Source: Clostridium saudiense (lineage in GTDB: Bacteria; Bacillota; Clostridia; Clostridiales; Clostridiaceae). Taken from it: a stretch of 64,000 nucleotides of DNA. Under the pieces are notes generated by a model. It was given only the letters and a program-made list of their open reading frames with translations, searched no databases and was not told where the DNA came from. The DNA is taken from positions 1-64,000 of the forward strand of contig NZ_CBYM010000007.1 in NCBI RefSeq assembly GCF_000577815.1. Reading direction: 5' to 3'. Made by a program: the position numbers and the translations under genes. This document shows, in pieces, positions 34,635-45,080 of this stretch. Every line of letters starts with the position of its first letter. The stretch's first letter is position 1.

Positions 34635-36644
34635 CTATATTTTAATTATATCCACAAAAGTTTCATTATAAGTAATTTGTCCACCAATATCTGAAATACC
34701 ACTATTAGTTAAAACATTAGGATTACCATGTTTTTCCCACCAACCAACAAACATCATTACAACTTTATCACTAATTGAACTATCTATTTTTATCCTTACT
34801 TTTATTTGTCCATTCTCTGACTTTAAATATACTATTTCATCATTATCTATATCTAAACTTTTTGACATATTTTCATTAATATATGCAATAGACATTCCCT
34901 CTTCATCTATAAAATGTTGACTTGATAAACTATCTCTTCCATGATTAGTTAATAATCTTATCTTTGCTTTATTTTCACTACATTTAACTTTATTATTAAG
35001 ATCATATAATCTTATAATTTCAAATTTCCTACTTTTAGTCATAAACTTTTTATCTTCCCAAGCAATATTTTTATGTAAAGTAAGATAATTACTTTTTATA
35101 AACTCTAAATTTATATTACTATTAATATGTTTTAATGGCTCTATTACTTTTTCTAAATAATCTGTCTTTTCTAGATAGGGATAATCATTTAAGTTCATTT
35201 CCTTTGCTAATTCCATGAAGAAATAATATTCATCCATTAATTTTTCCCTAGGTTCTATTAATTTCTCATTGTATATTAAATAAGGATTCATCATTGAACT
35301 AAATAATAAATCTTCACTTTCAAGTTGACTACTCGTTGGTATAATCAAATCGCATACCTTTGCAGTATCAGTCATAAACATATCAAAGCACACCTTAAAA
35401 TCTATCTTAGATAGGGACTTTTTCAATTTATTTACATTTGGAAGCTGATTTACTAAATTGCTTTTAGTTATTACAGCCATTTTTATTGGAATGTTTAAGT
35501 CATAATCACTTTCCTTATCTTTATTACAGATAAAAATATCATTCTTGTAATATGTTTTACCTAAAGAACATTTTTCTATAAACTCATTAATCTCACTAGT
35601 ATAAAAATATCTATTAGAAGCTGCTTTTTCACTATTATAAGGATCACTATTTAATATTTTAGGATAAACTTTATTAGCATAATTTACTCCCCCACCACTA
35701 AATCCTATTTGTCCTGTTATAGCGCCTAAAGCATCTATTGCTCTAATAGTAATTCCGCCATTTTTATATTTCTGCATTCCAAAACCTAATAAAATAGTAG
35801 AATACTTTTCACAATATAATCTTACTAATTCATTAATTTCATTAATTTCTACTCCACATTCAAGACTTAACTCTTCAATATTTAAAGATAAAACATATTC
35901 TTTATATTCTTCAAATCCATTAACATATGATTTTATATACTTTTCATCAAAAAATTCATTTTCAATTATTACCTTTCCTATTGCTAATGCTAGGGCTAAA
36001 TCTCCATTTGGCTTAATTCTAATATATTTATCACTTAAGGTTGCAGTTGCAGTTTCTATTGGATCTATAACTATTATTTTGCTTCCATTTGCTTTAGCTT
36101 TTCTTATCATTTGCATAGTATGTATTGTTGTATTAGCAGGGTTTTTACCCCATACAAAAATATTATTACTATTCATCATATCTTCTAATGAATGACTTTT
36201 AGAATCTCCAAAATCTAATTTTTGTGCCGCAATTCCTGCACTCCAACAAGGTCCACCCTTGGCTAAACTAACACCACCATAAAAATTAAAGAATTTTTCA
36301 CCTATACTTTTTAATAATGAACCATTTCCATATTGCTCATAATATAAAATAGATCTGCTTCCAAATTCATTTTTATAATCTTTTAATCTTTTTGCCATAA
36401 TATCTATGGCCTCCTTAAAAGATATTTCTTTCCATTCTCCATTTACTTTCAATAAAGGATTATATAATCTTTTCTCATGATTTACTCTTTTTAAATGCGC
36501 TAAACCTTTCTTACATATAAATCCCTTAGTATAAGGATGTCCTTCATCTCCTTCTATTTTTACTACTTCATTTTTATCTATATATACATTAAATTTACAA
36601 CAATCTGCACAATCTAATGTACAACCATGACTTAATTTTTTCAT
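34635..36644 (-). CDS. Stand-alone molybdopterin-dependent oxidoreductase
   Basis: A 669-residue member of the formate dehydrogenase/DMSO reductase superfamily. The N-terminal 4Fe-4S motif is Cys8, Cys12, Cys15 or Cys16, then Cys44 in GFICKKG. Molybdopterin-binding blocks include FVWGKNPANTTIHT, IVIDPIETATA and GQIGFSGGGVNYANK, with a C-terminal MopB-binding fold (TNHGRDSLSSQHF). There is no Sec or obvious catalytic Cys; the active-site segment reads GGPCWSAGIAAQ. No iron-sulfur or membrane subunit is adjacent, so it is a single-subunit cytoplasmic reductase of unknown substrate. There is no Tat signal. The start at the ATG after GAGGGGG is 15 nt inside the longest frame. Confidence 0.85.
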   Translation of the reverse strand: MKKLSHGCTLDCADCCKFNVYIDKNEVVKIEGDEGHPYTKGFICKKGLAHLKRVNHEKRLYNPLLKVNGEWKEISFKEAIDIMAKRLKDYKNEFGSRSILYYEQYGNGSLLKSIGEKFFNFYGGVSLAKGGPCWSAGIAAQKLDFGDSKSHSLEDMMNSNNIFVWGKNPANTTIHTMQMIRKAKANGSKIIVIDPIETATATLSDKYIRIKPNGDLALALAIGKVIIENEFFDEKYIKSYVNGFEEYKEYVLSLNIEELSLECGVEINEINELVRLYCEKYSTILLGFGMQKYKNGGITIRAIDALGAITGQIGFSGGGVNYANKVYPKILNSDPYNSEKAASNRYFYTSEINEFIEKCSLGKTYYKNDIFICNKDKESDYDLNIPIKMAVITKSNLVNQLPNVNKLKKSLSKIDFKVCFDMFMTDTAKVCDLIIPTSSQLESEDLLFSSMMNPYLIYNEKLIEPREKLMDEYYFFMELAKEMNLNDYPYLEKTDYLEKVIEPLKHINSNINLEFIKSNYLTLHKNIAWEDKKFMTKSRKFEIIRLYDLNNKVKCSENKAKIRLLTNHGRDSLSSQHFIDEEGMSIAYINENMSKSLDIDNDEIVYLKSENGQIKVRIKIDSSISDKVVMMFVGWWEKHGNPNVLTNSGISDIGGQITYNETFVDIIKI

Positions 36645-36922
36645 TTGCTTCCCCCTCAATTATTGCTTAATTAATGGCCTTTATTCAGAAATTCTAATTA
36701 TACTTTATTTATTTTTATTATAACCTTTATTATTTATATAAAAAACTTTTTTATTATTAATAGTATTTCTTTATCCAATAACTGATAATAATAAAACTAT
36801 TGAAGTTGCAATAATTTATATTCTAATAATTTCCTCTTATATTTATTTTATTTATATTTTCATGAAAACTTTTACTAATGCTATACTAGTATTATATCAA
36901 TTTAATTGGAGGTGATAATAAA

Positions 36923-38473
36923 ATGAAAAACTTTGATATAATCACTAACGATAGAGAACATCATTCTAAACTAGTCCTTAAAGGTCTTCTCGTTGGAATT
37001 ATTGCTGCTTTTGTAGTTGTATTATATAGATTTGCATTATCCTATGCAGAAGATTTTTCATTTTTTATTTATTCATTTATTAAAGATAAAAAATATCTTA
37101 TACCAATATGGTTCATCATTTTAATACTATTAGCCTTTTTTATAGGAAAACTAATAGATAAAGAACCCTACATAAGTGGAAGTGGTATTCCACAAGTTAA
37201 AGGTGTAATGGGAGGATATATAAAAAATAGACCTCTCTCAATTATAATCAATAAATTTATTGGAGGCACACTTTGTATTGTCTCTGGTTTATCTCTAGGA
37301 AGAGAAGGTCCTTCTGTACAACTTGGCTCCAGCGTAGGTGATATAGTAAGTAAAAAATTCAAAAGTACAAGACTTGAAAGAAGACTTCTTATAAGCAGTG
37401 GTGCTACTGCTGGATTAGCTGCAGCATTTAATGCCCCATTATCAGGTGTCTTATTTTCTCTAGAGGAAATTTATAAATATTTTTCACCTCTTGTATTAAT
37501 ATCAACAATCACGGCTGCAGTTGTTGCTGATTTTATTTCAAAACAGTTTTTCGGATTAAATCCAGTATTTAACTTCTCAACCTCTCAAGCTATTCCTTTA
37601 AATAATTATTGGATATTATTAATATTAGGAATTTGCTTAGGAATTTTCGGTGCTTTTTATAACTGGATAACATTAAAGACGCAAGATTTATATGCTAAAT
37701 TAAAATGTTCTACTTCAATAAAGCTAATGATACCTTTTTTACTTGCAGGAATCTTAGGCTTATTATTTCCTATAGTTTTATGTGGTGGTCATGCAATAGT
37801 TGAAGAATTGTCTTTAACAACAACTTTAAGCTTACTTTTATTAATGCTTGTAGCAAAATTTTTATTTTCTATTATATCCTTTGGTTCTGGTGCTCCTGGT
37901 GGTATTTTCTTTCCACTTCTAATTATTGGTGGAACCTTTGGTGCAGTATTTGGTTATATTGCAATTAATTATCTTGGAATAAGTCCTGCACTATTTAATA
38001 ATTTTATTATAATTTCTATGGCTGGGTACTTTACTGCAATAGTTAGAGCTCCTATTACAGGAATAATTCTTATTACAGAAATGACTGGGTCATTTACACA
38101 TTTATTATCACTTTCAGTGGTATCTATAATTTCATATATAGTTGCTGATTTACTAAAAAGTACTCCTATATATGACTCATTACTTAAAAGACTTTTACTT
38201 AAAAATAATATTAATGAATATCACAGTAAAAGTACAAAAAAAATTATTATTACTAACGTAGTTCACTTTGGTTCCAAAATAGAAAAAACATACTTAAATA
38301 ATCTTAAACTACCTGAAAACACTCTTATTGTTTCAATTAAGCGTGATGAAGTTTCTATTGTTCCAAAAGGAAATACTCTTATTAAAGCTGGCGATACGAT
38401 TCTTACTATGACTGATTTAAAGAATGAATGGAAAGTTAGAGAGCTAATGGATTCATTAACAACTATAGAATAG
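36923..38473 (+). CDS. ClC chloride channel/transporter with TrkA-C domain
   Basis: A 516-residue ClC protein. The three anion-selectivity signatures are GSGIPQVKG, GREGPSVQLG (with the gating Glu) and GSGAPGGIFFPLL. About ten to twelve helices precede a C-terminal TrkA-C-like cytoplasmic domain (about 440-510, SIKRDEVSIVPKGNTLIKAGD). The gating Glu argues for Cl-/H+ exchange rather than an open channel. GGAGGTG precedes the ATG. It is monocistronic. Confidence 0.92.
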   Translation: MKNFDIITNDREHHSKLVLKGLLVGIIAAFVVVLYRFALSYAEDFSFFIYSFIKDKKYLIPIWFIILILLAFFIGKLIDKEPYISGSGIPQVKGVMGGYIKNRPLSIIINKFIGGTLCIVSGLSLGREGPSVQLGSSVGDIVSKKFKSTRLERRLLISSGATAGLAAAFNAPLSGVLFSLEEIYKYFSPLVLISTITAAVVADFISKQFFGLNPVFNFSTSQAIPLNNYWILLILGICLGIFGAFYNWITLKTQDLYAKLKCSTSIKLMIPFLLAGILGLLFPIVLCGGHAIVEELSLTTTLSLLLLMLVAKFLFSIISFGSGAPGGIFFPLLIIGGTFGAVFGYIAINYLGISPALFNNFIIISMAGYFTAIVRAPITGIILITEMTGSFTHLLSLSVVSIISYIVADLLKSTPIYDSLLKRLLLKNNINEYHSKSTKKIIITNVVHFGSKIEKTYLNNLKLPENTLIVSIKRDEVSIVPKGNTLIKAGDTILTMTDLKNEWKVRELMDSLTTIE

Positions 38474-38474
38474 A

Positions 38475-38513
38475 AAAAGGCAAATTAATCTTTATAAGGT
38501 TAACTTGCCTTTT
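38475..38513. terminator. Bidirectional terminator
   Basis: AAAAGGCAA pairs with TTGCCTTTT, with a further TTAA pairing, between the converging ClC and TVP38 genes. Confidence 0.8.
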
Positions 38514-38516
38514 ATA

Positions 38517-39179
38517 TCAATTATCTTTTATTAATTTATATTTCATTTCATTCCATAACTTTATAGAAAAAACTCCTGTTATTATCAAAGTAATAACTAT
38601 CATTACAGTATTAATAATAGAGCCATCAAAACTTTCCCCTAAATAACTATATAAAAATATAGCAGGCATATTTGACACTGTAAATATTAAGGTAAATTTC
38701 TTAAAACTAATCCCCATATATGATGATACAAACACTATTATATCTGTAGGCGCCACAGGGCACAAAACACCTACTGCAAGTATCTTATAATTGTATGAAT
38801 CAATAAGTTCTATTATTTCTGGATGCTTTTCGCTGATTTTTTCTTTCAATCCTTTAAATAAATTAATTCTCGCAACAAAAAAAACTATTATATCACTTAT
38901 TAAAACTCCCACTAATGATAGTATAACTGCCTTTTCTGGTTCAAAAATCAATCCTCCTAATATCATTAATGTAACACCGGGAATAAGACTAATTAATCTA
39001 ATACACCATAATATTACAAATATAAATTCTGAATATTTCATAGAATCAATCAACTGCCTTAAAGAATCTACACTAAAATCTATATTTAAATTACTAGCTA
39101 AAGTTTTAACCCCTATAATACTCAATGCAATTGCTATAATAATAAAAATAGCTATATAGGATTTTTTATTTTTATTCAC
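38517..39179 (-). CDS. TVP38/TMEM64 family membrane protein
   Basis: A 220-residue polytopic membrane protein of the VTT/DedA superfamily with five to six helices. It carries GVTLMILGGLIFEP and the family motif region CPVAPTDIIVFVSSYMGISF. These proteins are linked to lipid scrambling or transport and membrane homeostasis. It starts at GTG after GAGGAGTGG. It is a single gene. Confidence 0.82.
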   Translation of the reverse strand: MNKNKKSYIAIFIIIAIALSIIGVKTLASNLNIDFSVDSLRQLIDSMKYSEFIFVILWCIRLISLIPGVTLMILGGLIFEPEKAVILSLVGVLISDIIVFFVARINLFKGLKEKISEKHPEIIELIDSYNYKILAVGVLCPVAPTDIIVFVSSYMGISFKKFTLIFTVSNMPAIFLYSYLGESFDGSIINTVMIVITLIITGVFSIKLWNEMKYKLIKDN

Positions 39180-39369
39180 TATTTATAATCCACTCCTCTT
39201 ATATGAATTAACTTTCTTATCATTTATTTATTATAAAATAACTTTTCATAATTTCATATTAATTTACTATTAAATTTCTATTAACGTAATAAAGTATTAA
39301 TAATTTTTTGTTATTGTCACAATAAAAATGCATATATTATAGTAATATAAATTTCTGGAGTTGAAATAA

Positions 39370-39594
39370 TTGTCAAAGAAAACTGATTGGGGTAAAGTAG
39401 TCAGGGAAACTGTTAATGATATAATTTGTGCTATTAAAACACCTTCTTCAAAACCTAAACAACCGAATTGTCCAAATCCTAAAGCTCGAATATGTATTTT
39501 AATACTTATTGGAATTACATTACTTTTTTCTGGAATTGGTATCTATAGTTGGATAATAATAATCATGTTGTTTATTATTTTATCTTTTGTCTAA
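39370..39594 (+). CDS. Small membrane protein, hypothetical
   Basis: A 74-residue protein from a TTG start (TTGTCAAAG) with CTGGAG 11-12 nt upstream. A cytoplasmic basic N-terminus with PSSKPKQPNCPNPKAR is followed by two closely spaced hydrophobic stretches (ICILILIGITLLFSGIGIY and IIIIMLFIILSFV), consistent with a hairpin of two helices. I do not recognise a family. It lies just before the RNase P RNA gene. Start and reality of the gene are moderately supported. Confidence 0.5.
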   Translation: MSKKTDWGKVVRETVNDIICAIKTPSSKPKQPNCPNPKARICILILIGITLLFSGIGIYSWIIIIMLFIILSFV

Positions 39595-39602
39595 AAAAAA
39601 AT

Positions 39603-39631
39603 TTGTATTATTAAAAAATTTATGTTATTAT
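39603..39631 (+). promoter_or_regulatory. rnpB promoter
   Basis: TTGTAT-17-TATTAT, placing the start at about 39637, the 5' end of the folded RNase P RNA. Confidence 0.7.
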
Positions 39632-39635
39632 AAAT

Positions 39636-40004
39636 CCTGCGAGTAATACATGCAATCGCTGCTAGCTTTAAGCTAGGAGAGGAAAGTCGGAGCTCCATAG
39701 GGCAGGGTGCTGGTTAACGGCCAGTCAAGGCGACTTGAAGGATAGTGCAACAGAGATATACCGCCAGAAGTTTTTTAACTGAGTTCATTTTATATGACTG
39801 GTAAGGGTGGAAAGGCGAGGTAAGAGCTCACCAGCATGGTGGTGACATCATGGCTATGTAAACCCCACCTGGAGCAAGACCGAGTAATGGCATTATGGGA
39901 TTGCCCGTCCCGCCATGTGGTGTGTCGCTTGAGCTTACTGGTAACAGTAAGCCTAGATAGATGATTGCTTAATACAGAACTCCGCTTACGGATTATCTCG
40001 CATC
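39636..40004 (+). ncRNA. rnpB: RNase P RNA
   Basis: The catalytic RNA of RNase P. The P1 helix pairs TGCGAG (39638) with CTCGCA (39997-40002). Conserved cores are visible: GAGGAAAGTCGGAGCTCC, GGGCAGGGTGCTGGTTAACG, AAACCCCACCTGGAGCAAGA and, near the 3' end, AGATAGATGATTGC followed by ACAGAAC. Length of about 369 nt fits. The local GC content is far above its surroundings. Confidence 0.97.
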
Positions 40005-40009
40005 ATGAA

Positions 40010-40045
40010 AAACACTAGGTTTGAGTCTAGTGTTTTTTCTTTTTT
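40010..40045 (+). terminator. rnpB terminator
   Basis: A 9-bp stem AAACACTAG with CTAGTGTTT, then a T-rich tract. Confidence 0.92.
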
Positions 40046-40069
40046 ACTATAAAACTGACAATTTAATTT

Positions 40070-40120
40070 CAAATAAAGAAAAAAGGTATAAGTCTTACAT
40101 TTTAGTAAAACTTATACCTT
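40070..40120 (-). terminator. trmK-nif3 operon terminator
   Basis: An 11-bp stem AAGGTATAAGT with ACTTATACCTT, followed on the minus strand by TTTTTTCTTT. Confidence 0.88.
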
Positions 40121-40126
40121 ATATTT

Positions 40127-40912
40127 TTAATAAAAACTAAATGGATCCTCTTCAACTTTAGAAGTTATGAATTCAACATCAGAAAACTTTTCCTTTAATC
40201 TTTCCATTACGTTAAAGAAAGTAACGTGCTCAGATGCGAAATGTCCAACATCTAATATGTTTATTCCCATTTCCTTATAATCAGAAGCAAAATGATATGT
40301 TGTATCACCAGTAATAATACAATCAGCTCCCTTTGAAACTGCTTTAGCAATAAAATCTTGACCACTACCATTTATTATTGCAATTTTAGAAACTTTATCT
40401 TTACCTTTAACAACTCTTAAATTAGATATATTTAAAGCACCTTTAATTTTACTTACTAGCTCTTCTAAAGATATTTCTTCATCTAAAGATACTAATCTCC
40501 CTAATCCAGCACTATCATCTCTATTATTCTTTTCTAATATTATAGAGTCATTAAATCCTAATATAGAAACAATAGTATGATTTAATCCATTTTCTACTGA
40601 ATCTAAATTGGTATGGCTTGCATAAAGAGAAATATCATTTTTTATAAGTTCTATTATTTTTTTACCTTGCAAAGTATCAGTTGTAATACTACTAGGCTTT
40701 CTAAAAATAAGAGGATGATGAGTTATAATTAAATCAACATTTTCGTCTTTTGCTTCTTCAATTACCTTTAAAGTACAATCTAATGCTAATAACACTTTTT
40801 TAACTTCTTTATTTCTATCCCCAACCATTAAACCAACATTATCGAAATCTTCTTTTAAGCATATTGGTGCTAATGTTTCCATTTCTTTAATAACATTATT
40901 TACTTTTATCAT
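40127..40912 (-). CDS. Nif3-like dinuclear metal centre protein
   Basis: A 261-residue member of the Nif3/YbgI (DUF34) family. It has NVGLMVGDR, LIITHHPLIFR with the metal-binding His pair, YASHTNLDS, and at the end LDVGHFASEHV. These form toroidal hexamers with two metals per subunit; the biochemical role is debated (a GTP cyclohydrolase I-like fold). It directly follows trmK by 9 nt, a pairing conserved in Firmicutes. Confidence 0.92.
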   Translation of the reverse strand: MIKVNNVIKEMETLAPICLKEDFDNVGLMVGDRNKEVKKVLLALDCTLKVIEEAKDENVDLIITHHPLIFRKPSSITTDTLQGKKIIELIKNDISLYASHTNLDSVENGLNHTIVSILGFNDSIILEKNNRDDSAGLGRLVSLDEEISLEELVSKIKGALNISNLRVVKGKDKVSKIAIINGSGQDFIAKAVSKGADCIITGDTTYHFASDYKEMGINILDVGHFASEHVTFFNVMERLKEKFSDVEFITSKVEEDPFSFY

Positions 40913-40921
40913 AAAATCACC

Positions 40922-41614
40922 TTATAAATAATTTAACATACTAGTTATAATACTAATTTTCTCTTTTATTTCTTCTCTTCTCTTATTTGCACTTACAGTT
41001 GCTTCAGTTATAAATCCTAAAATTTTATTATATTCATCTATTTTATTTTGTAAGAAATCTTTCATTAATGAATGTTTACTTCTTAATAATATTGGACTTA
41101 TTTCATAATATATACTATCAAGTTCAGTTGTTTGACCTTCTGCACTTCTTACTTTAAATAATTCATAATATATTCCTTCATCAAGGCATAAGTCTTCCTT
41201 TATAATCTCATAATTATTTTTATATAAATACTCTCTTAATACCTCTGGATTTTGTGCTGGCACTAAAATTAAATATTCAGCAGATTTTACTTTTTCTAAA
41301 TCAGCTTCTAATATATCTCTGATTAAATTACCACCCATACCTGCTATTACAACTTCATTAGCTTCATTTACTTCTAGTGGCTCAAACCCTCCACCTAATC
41401 TAAATTCTAATTCGTCTCCAGCACCTTCAAGTATTGCATTTAATCTCGCCTTATCTAATGGGTCTTTATTAATATCACAAGCAATAGCTTTATTACATAT
41501 TCCTCTTTCTAGTGCTATTAACGGAACATATCCATGATCAGTCCCTATATCTGCAAGTACTTCTACATTTTCTAAATTTTCGATTATAAATTCTATTCTA
41601 TTACTAACTTCCAT
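40922..41614 (-). CDS. trmK: tRNA (adenine-22-N1)-methyltransferase
   Basis: A 230-residue class I SAM methyltransferase. The SAM motif is VLADIGTDHGYVPLIALE, with ACDINKDPLDKA and VVIAGMGGNLI further on, followed by a helical C-terminal tail that suits tRNA binding. It makes m1A22 in tRNA. It sits downstream of rpoD as in many Firmicutes. GAGGTAG precedes the ATG. Confidence 0.92.
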   Translation of the reverse strand: MEVSNRIEFIIENLENVEVLADIGTDHGYVPLIALERGICNKAIACDINKDPLDKARLNAILEGAGDELEFRLGGGFEPLEVNEANEVVIAGMGGNLIRDILEADLEKVKSAEYLILVPAQNPEVLREYLYKNNYEIIKEDLCLDEGIYYELFKVRSAEGQTTELDSIYYEISPILLRSKHSLMKDFLQNKIDEYNKILGFITEATVSANKRREEIKEKISIITSMLNYL

Positions 41615-41639
41615 TTTAACTACCTCTATATATATTATT

Positions 41640-41900
41640 TAATCATTTGCTCTAATATTTTATATTATTTTTAAATCCAAGCTTATTATTTATATTATGG
41701 CTAGCTCTTATAACACTTCTACCTGTTTTTAGGTTGGATGTAATAACAGATAAGCCACTAGACTAGTTTCCTTGGGACATAACAAATTTCAATCTTCACA
41801 TAGAGTTAACACTCTATGCTAAAGCTAAAAATTCAGTTTATCTTGACTTTATTAAGTTATGCTATTTTAAAAATTTTATTTAATTAAATTTACCTACTTA
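41640..41900. other. Unassigned intergenic segment, possible structured RNA
   Basis: Between the rpoD terminator and trmK lie about 260 nt without an ORF. The inner part (41690-41830) is richer in GC than other spacers here. It has small stems such as CATAGAGT/ACTCTATG (41799-41818) and ACCT/AGGT, and CCTTGGGACATAAC in the middle. I could not match it to a known RNA family or decide the strand. It may be a leader or small RNA upstream of trmK. Confidence 0.35.
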
Positions 41901-41902
41901 AT

Positions 41903-41931
41903 GCAAAAATTAGCACCAACTCTGGTGCTAA
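41903..41931 (-). terminator. rpoD operon terminator
   Basis: A 9-bp stem TTAGCACCA with TGGTGCTAA and a 4-nt loop, followed by TTTTTGC on the minus strand. Confidence 0.88.
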
Positions 41932-41935
41932 TTAA

Positions 41936-43042
41936 CTAATCTAAGTAATCTTTTAACTTCTTACTTCTAGATGGATGTCTAAGCTTTCTTAATGCTTTTG
42001 CTTCTATTTGTCTAATTCTTTCTCTTGTAACATTAAACTCTTTACCAACTTCTTCAAGTGTTCTTGCTCTTCCATCATCTAATCCAAATCTTAATCTTAA
42101 TACTTTTTCTTCTCTAGGAGTTAATGTATCTAAAACGTTAATTAATTGTTCTTTAAGCATAGTAAATGCGGCTGCTTCAGCTGGTGCAGGAGCATCATCA
42201 TCAGGTATAAAGTCTCCTAAGTGAGAATCTTCTTCTTCACCAATAGGTGTTTCAAGTGAAACTGGCTCTTGAGCAATCTTTTGAATTTCTCTTACCTTCT
42301 CTACTGGAAGATCCATAACTTTAGAAATTTCCTCAGGGAAAGGATCTCTACCTAATTCTTGTAATAATTGTCTTTGAACTCTTATTAACTTGTTAATAGT
42401 TTCTACCATATGAACTGGTATTCTTATTGTTCTTGCTTGATCAGCTATGGCTCTAGTAATCGCTTGTCTTATCCACCATGTAGCATAAGTAGAAAATTTA
42501 AATCCCTTTCTAAAGTCAAACTTTTCTACCGCTTTAATTAATCCAAGGTTTCCTTCTTGAATTAAGTCTAAGAATAACATTCCTCTACCAACATATCTTT
42601 TAGCTATACTAACAACAAGTCTTAGATTGGCTTCAGCAAGCTTCTTTTTAGCATACTGACTTCCTTCTTCAATTTGCTTAGCAAGCTCCATTTCTTCTTC
42701 AGATGATAATAGTGGAACTTTACCTATTTCCTTTAAATACATTCTTACTGGGTCATCAATTGCAATACCCTCTGGTACTGATAAATCAATCTCCTCTTCA
42801 ATAATGTCAACATCATTGGCTACACCTTGAACTTCGATTCCCATTGATTCAAGTACCTCATAAATTTTTTCAATTTGTTCTGGACTTAAATCTATATTTT
42901 CTACCTCATCTAATATTTCTTGATATGTTAGTACCCCATTCTTTTTACCTTTGTCAAGTAAATTCTTTACGATACTCATTCTATTATTTCTATCTTGACC
43001 ATCCTTAGGCTTATTCTTATTTACTTTTGTTTTTTCTTCCAC
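41936..43042 (-). CDS. rpoD: Primary sigma factor SigA
   Basis: A 368-residue sigma-70 factor. A short region 1.1 leads to region 1.2 ([20 protein letters not shown]), regions 2.1-2.4 with [20 protein letters not shown], and region 4.2 with [20 protein letters not shown], which binds the -35 element. Length is normal for clostridia. GTG start after AAGGAGGT. It follows dnaG by 32 nt in the classical macromolecular synthesis operon. Confidence 0.97.
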   Translation of the reverse strand: MEEKTKVNKNKPKDGQDRNNRMSIVKNLLDKGKKNGVLTYQEILDEVENIDLSPEQIEKIYEVLESMGIEVQGVANDVDIIEEEIDLSVPEGIAIDDPVRMYLKEIGKVPLLSSEEEMELAKQIEEGSQYAKKKLAEANLRLVVSIAKRYVGRGMLFLDLIQEGNLGLIKAVEKFDFRKGFKFSTYATWWIRQAITRAIADQARTIRIPVHMVETINKLIRVQRQLLQELGRDPFPEEISKVMDLPVEKVREIQKIAQEPVSLETPIGEEEDSHLGDFIPDDDAPAPAEAAAFTMLKEQLINVLDTLTPREEKVLRLRFGLDDGRARTLEEVGKEFNVTRERIRQIEAKALRKLRHPSRSKKLKDYLD

Positions 43043-43074
43043 TAGCTGACTACCTCCTTTCGTTATATGACCAA

Positions 43075-44856
43075 CTACACTCTCTTACTCTCTTTCAACT
43101 TTTTTGTAATACTTGCTAATTCAATGGCTAATTTAATTGATTCTTCAATTTTACCTTGATTCTCAAGTTCTTTTTGCTCTTTTCTCAGTTGATCGATTCT
43201 TTGCTTCAATTTATACGAATGTATTTCATTAATTAAATCATCAATTTGTACTTTTATATTATCAGCAAAGAATATATTCTCTTCTTTAATCTTAACTAAT
43301 TCTCCAATACTTTTTGCATTGCTTAGTCTTGATTCTATAAATGATTCTATGTTATTTATATTTTCCCCTTTTCCCAATATAATAACAGTGAAAATTTCTT
43401 TATGTTCTAGCAAAATAAAGTCGTTTTCTGATATTCTTTCCTCTATATACTGTAAATACTCTTCATTTTCAAGCATCATTTTTAATAGTGTTCTTTCTGC
43501 TTTTAAAAATCCAGGTTCTACATATAATTTTGACCTATCTTCTTCCTTATTATTCCTAAAATCATTTTCTCTATTATCTTTCATTTTAATTTTAAGGATA
43601 TCATACAACGCCTGCTCTTTTATGCCAGTATTTTCAGATGCCTTTTTAATATAAACATCTTTTTCTATAGGATCCAAATCTGAAATTATATCCATTATTC
43701 TCTTTGAATATAAAATTACGGATTGACTATTTTTAAAATCAATTCCTTCTTCAGCCTTCTTAATTCTATAGTCTATTAATGGCTCCGCATTATTTATTAA
43801 TTTTAAAAATGCCTCTCTTCCATTACTTCTGACATATTCATCAGGGTCTTTTCCTTGAGGGATACTTAATACCCTAACATCAAAACCTGCAGTCCTTAAA
43901 ATTTCAAGACCTCTTAATGTTGCCATCTGCCCTGCTAAATCAGCATCGTAAGAAATTACAACCTTATCTGCATATCTCTTTAGTAATCTTGCTTGATTAA
44001 TTGTTAAAGCAGTTCCTAAAGATGCAACGACATTAGTTATACCATATTGATGCAATGATATTAAATCCATATATCCTTCTACGATAACAAAATACCTCTC
44101 GCTCATATTATGCTTTAAAGCAAAATTTAATCCATATAAATTAGTACCTTTTTGGAAAACTAAAGTTTCAGGTGAATTTAAATACTTAGGCTTTGAATCA
44201 TCTAATACTCTTCCACCAAATCCAATTACCTTACCTTGATAATCAAACACCGGGAACATAACCCTATTTCTAAACCTATCATATTTTCTACCTTTTTCTT
44301 TATTAACAGAAATAAGACCTGCTTCTTCTAATAACCCATCATTAATGCCTTTTTTTCTTAAATAGAACATTAAACTATTCCAACTATCATTGGCATATCC
44401 TAAGCCAAACTTTTTAATTGTTTCTTCTTTAATTCCCCTATTTAAAAAGTATTCTTTTGCATTTTGGTTATTCATAAGATTTGAAAAGAAGAACTTTGCT
44501 GCCTCAACATTTACTTTATATAACAACTCTTTTTTTCTATTACTTTGGCTTTGTTCTCCATTTCCTAATTTCAAAGGAATATTCGCCCTATTAGCTAAAT
44601 ATTTAACAGCTTCAATAAAAGGTAAATTTTTATCTTTCATCACAAAGGAAATGACATTTCCAGCTTCTCCACATCCAAAACACTTATAAATTTGCTTTTC
44701 TTGAGATACTGAGAAAGAAGGTGTTTTTTCATTATGAAAAGGGCATAGTCCCGTGAAGTTTCTACCAGCCTTCTTTAGTCTAACCCTTTCAGAAATTACA
44801 TCTACAATATCATTTTGTGATTTTATTTTTTCTAAAATCTCTTCAGAAATCTGCAA
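43075..44856 (-). CDS. dnaG: DNA primase
   Basis: A 593-residue primase that makes RNA primers at the replication fork. The N-terminal CHC2 zinc finger is [11 protein letters not shown] then CFGCGEAG (about 38-65). The Toprim core holds [11 protein letters not shown] and SYDADLAGQ. The helicase-binding C-terminus is present. TTG start with GGAGGGAT upstream. The first gene of dnaG-rpoD; dgt is 224 nt upstream. Confidence 0.97.
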   Translation of the reverse strand: MQISEEILEKIKSQNDIVDVISERVRLKKAGRNFTGLCPFHNEKTPSFSVSQEKQIYKCFGCGEAGNVISFVMKDKNLPFIEAVKYLANRANIPLKLGNGEQSQSNRKKELLYKVNVEAAKFFFSNLMNNQNAKEYFLNRGIKEETIKKFGLGYANDSWNSLMFYLRKKGINDGLLEEAGLISVNKEKGRKYDRFRNRVMFPVFDYQGKVIGFGGRVLDDSKPKYLNSPETLVFQKGTNLYGLNFALKHNMSERYFVIVEGYMDLISLHQYGITNVVASLGTALTINQARLLKRYADKVVISYDADLAGQMATLRGLEILRTAGFDVRVLSIPQGKDPDEYVRSNGREAFLKLINNAEPLIDYRIKKAEEGIDFKNSQSVILYSKRIMDIISDLDPIEKDVYIKKASENTGIKEQALYDILKIKMKDNRENDFRNNKEEDRSKLYVEPGFLKAERTLLKMMLENEEYLQYIEERISENDFILLEHKEIFTVIILGKGENINNIESFIESRLSNAKSIGELVKIKEENIFFADNIKVQIDDLINEIHSYKLKQRIDQLRKEQKELENQGKIEESIKLAIELASITKKLKESKRV

Positions 44857-45080
44857 GGAGATCCCTCCTTACCTAATATTTTTTCCCACTCTATACATTT
44901 CGACATATTATTATAAATTCCTTCTAACTTTTTTAATTAAATTTATTTTATTATGTCATACTCATAGAATTTTTATTGTTATTCTACCCTAATATTATTA
45001 ATTCTATCTCAATTCTTAAAATCCTTTTTCTTCTACAAAATTTATTGTTCCCAATTTTTTTGTATTATACAATTTTTTTA

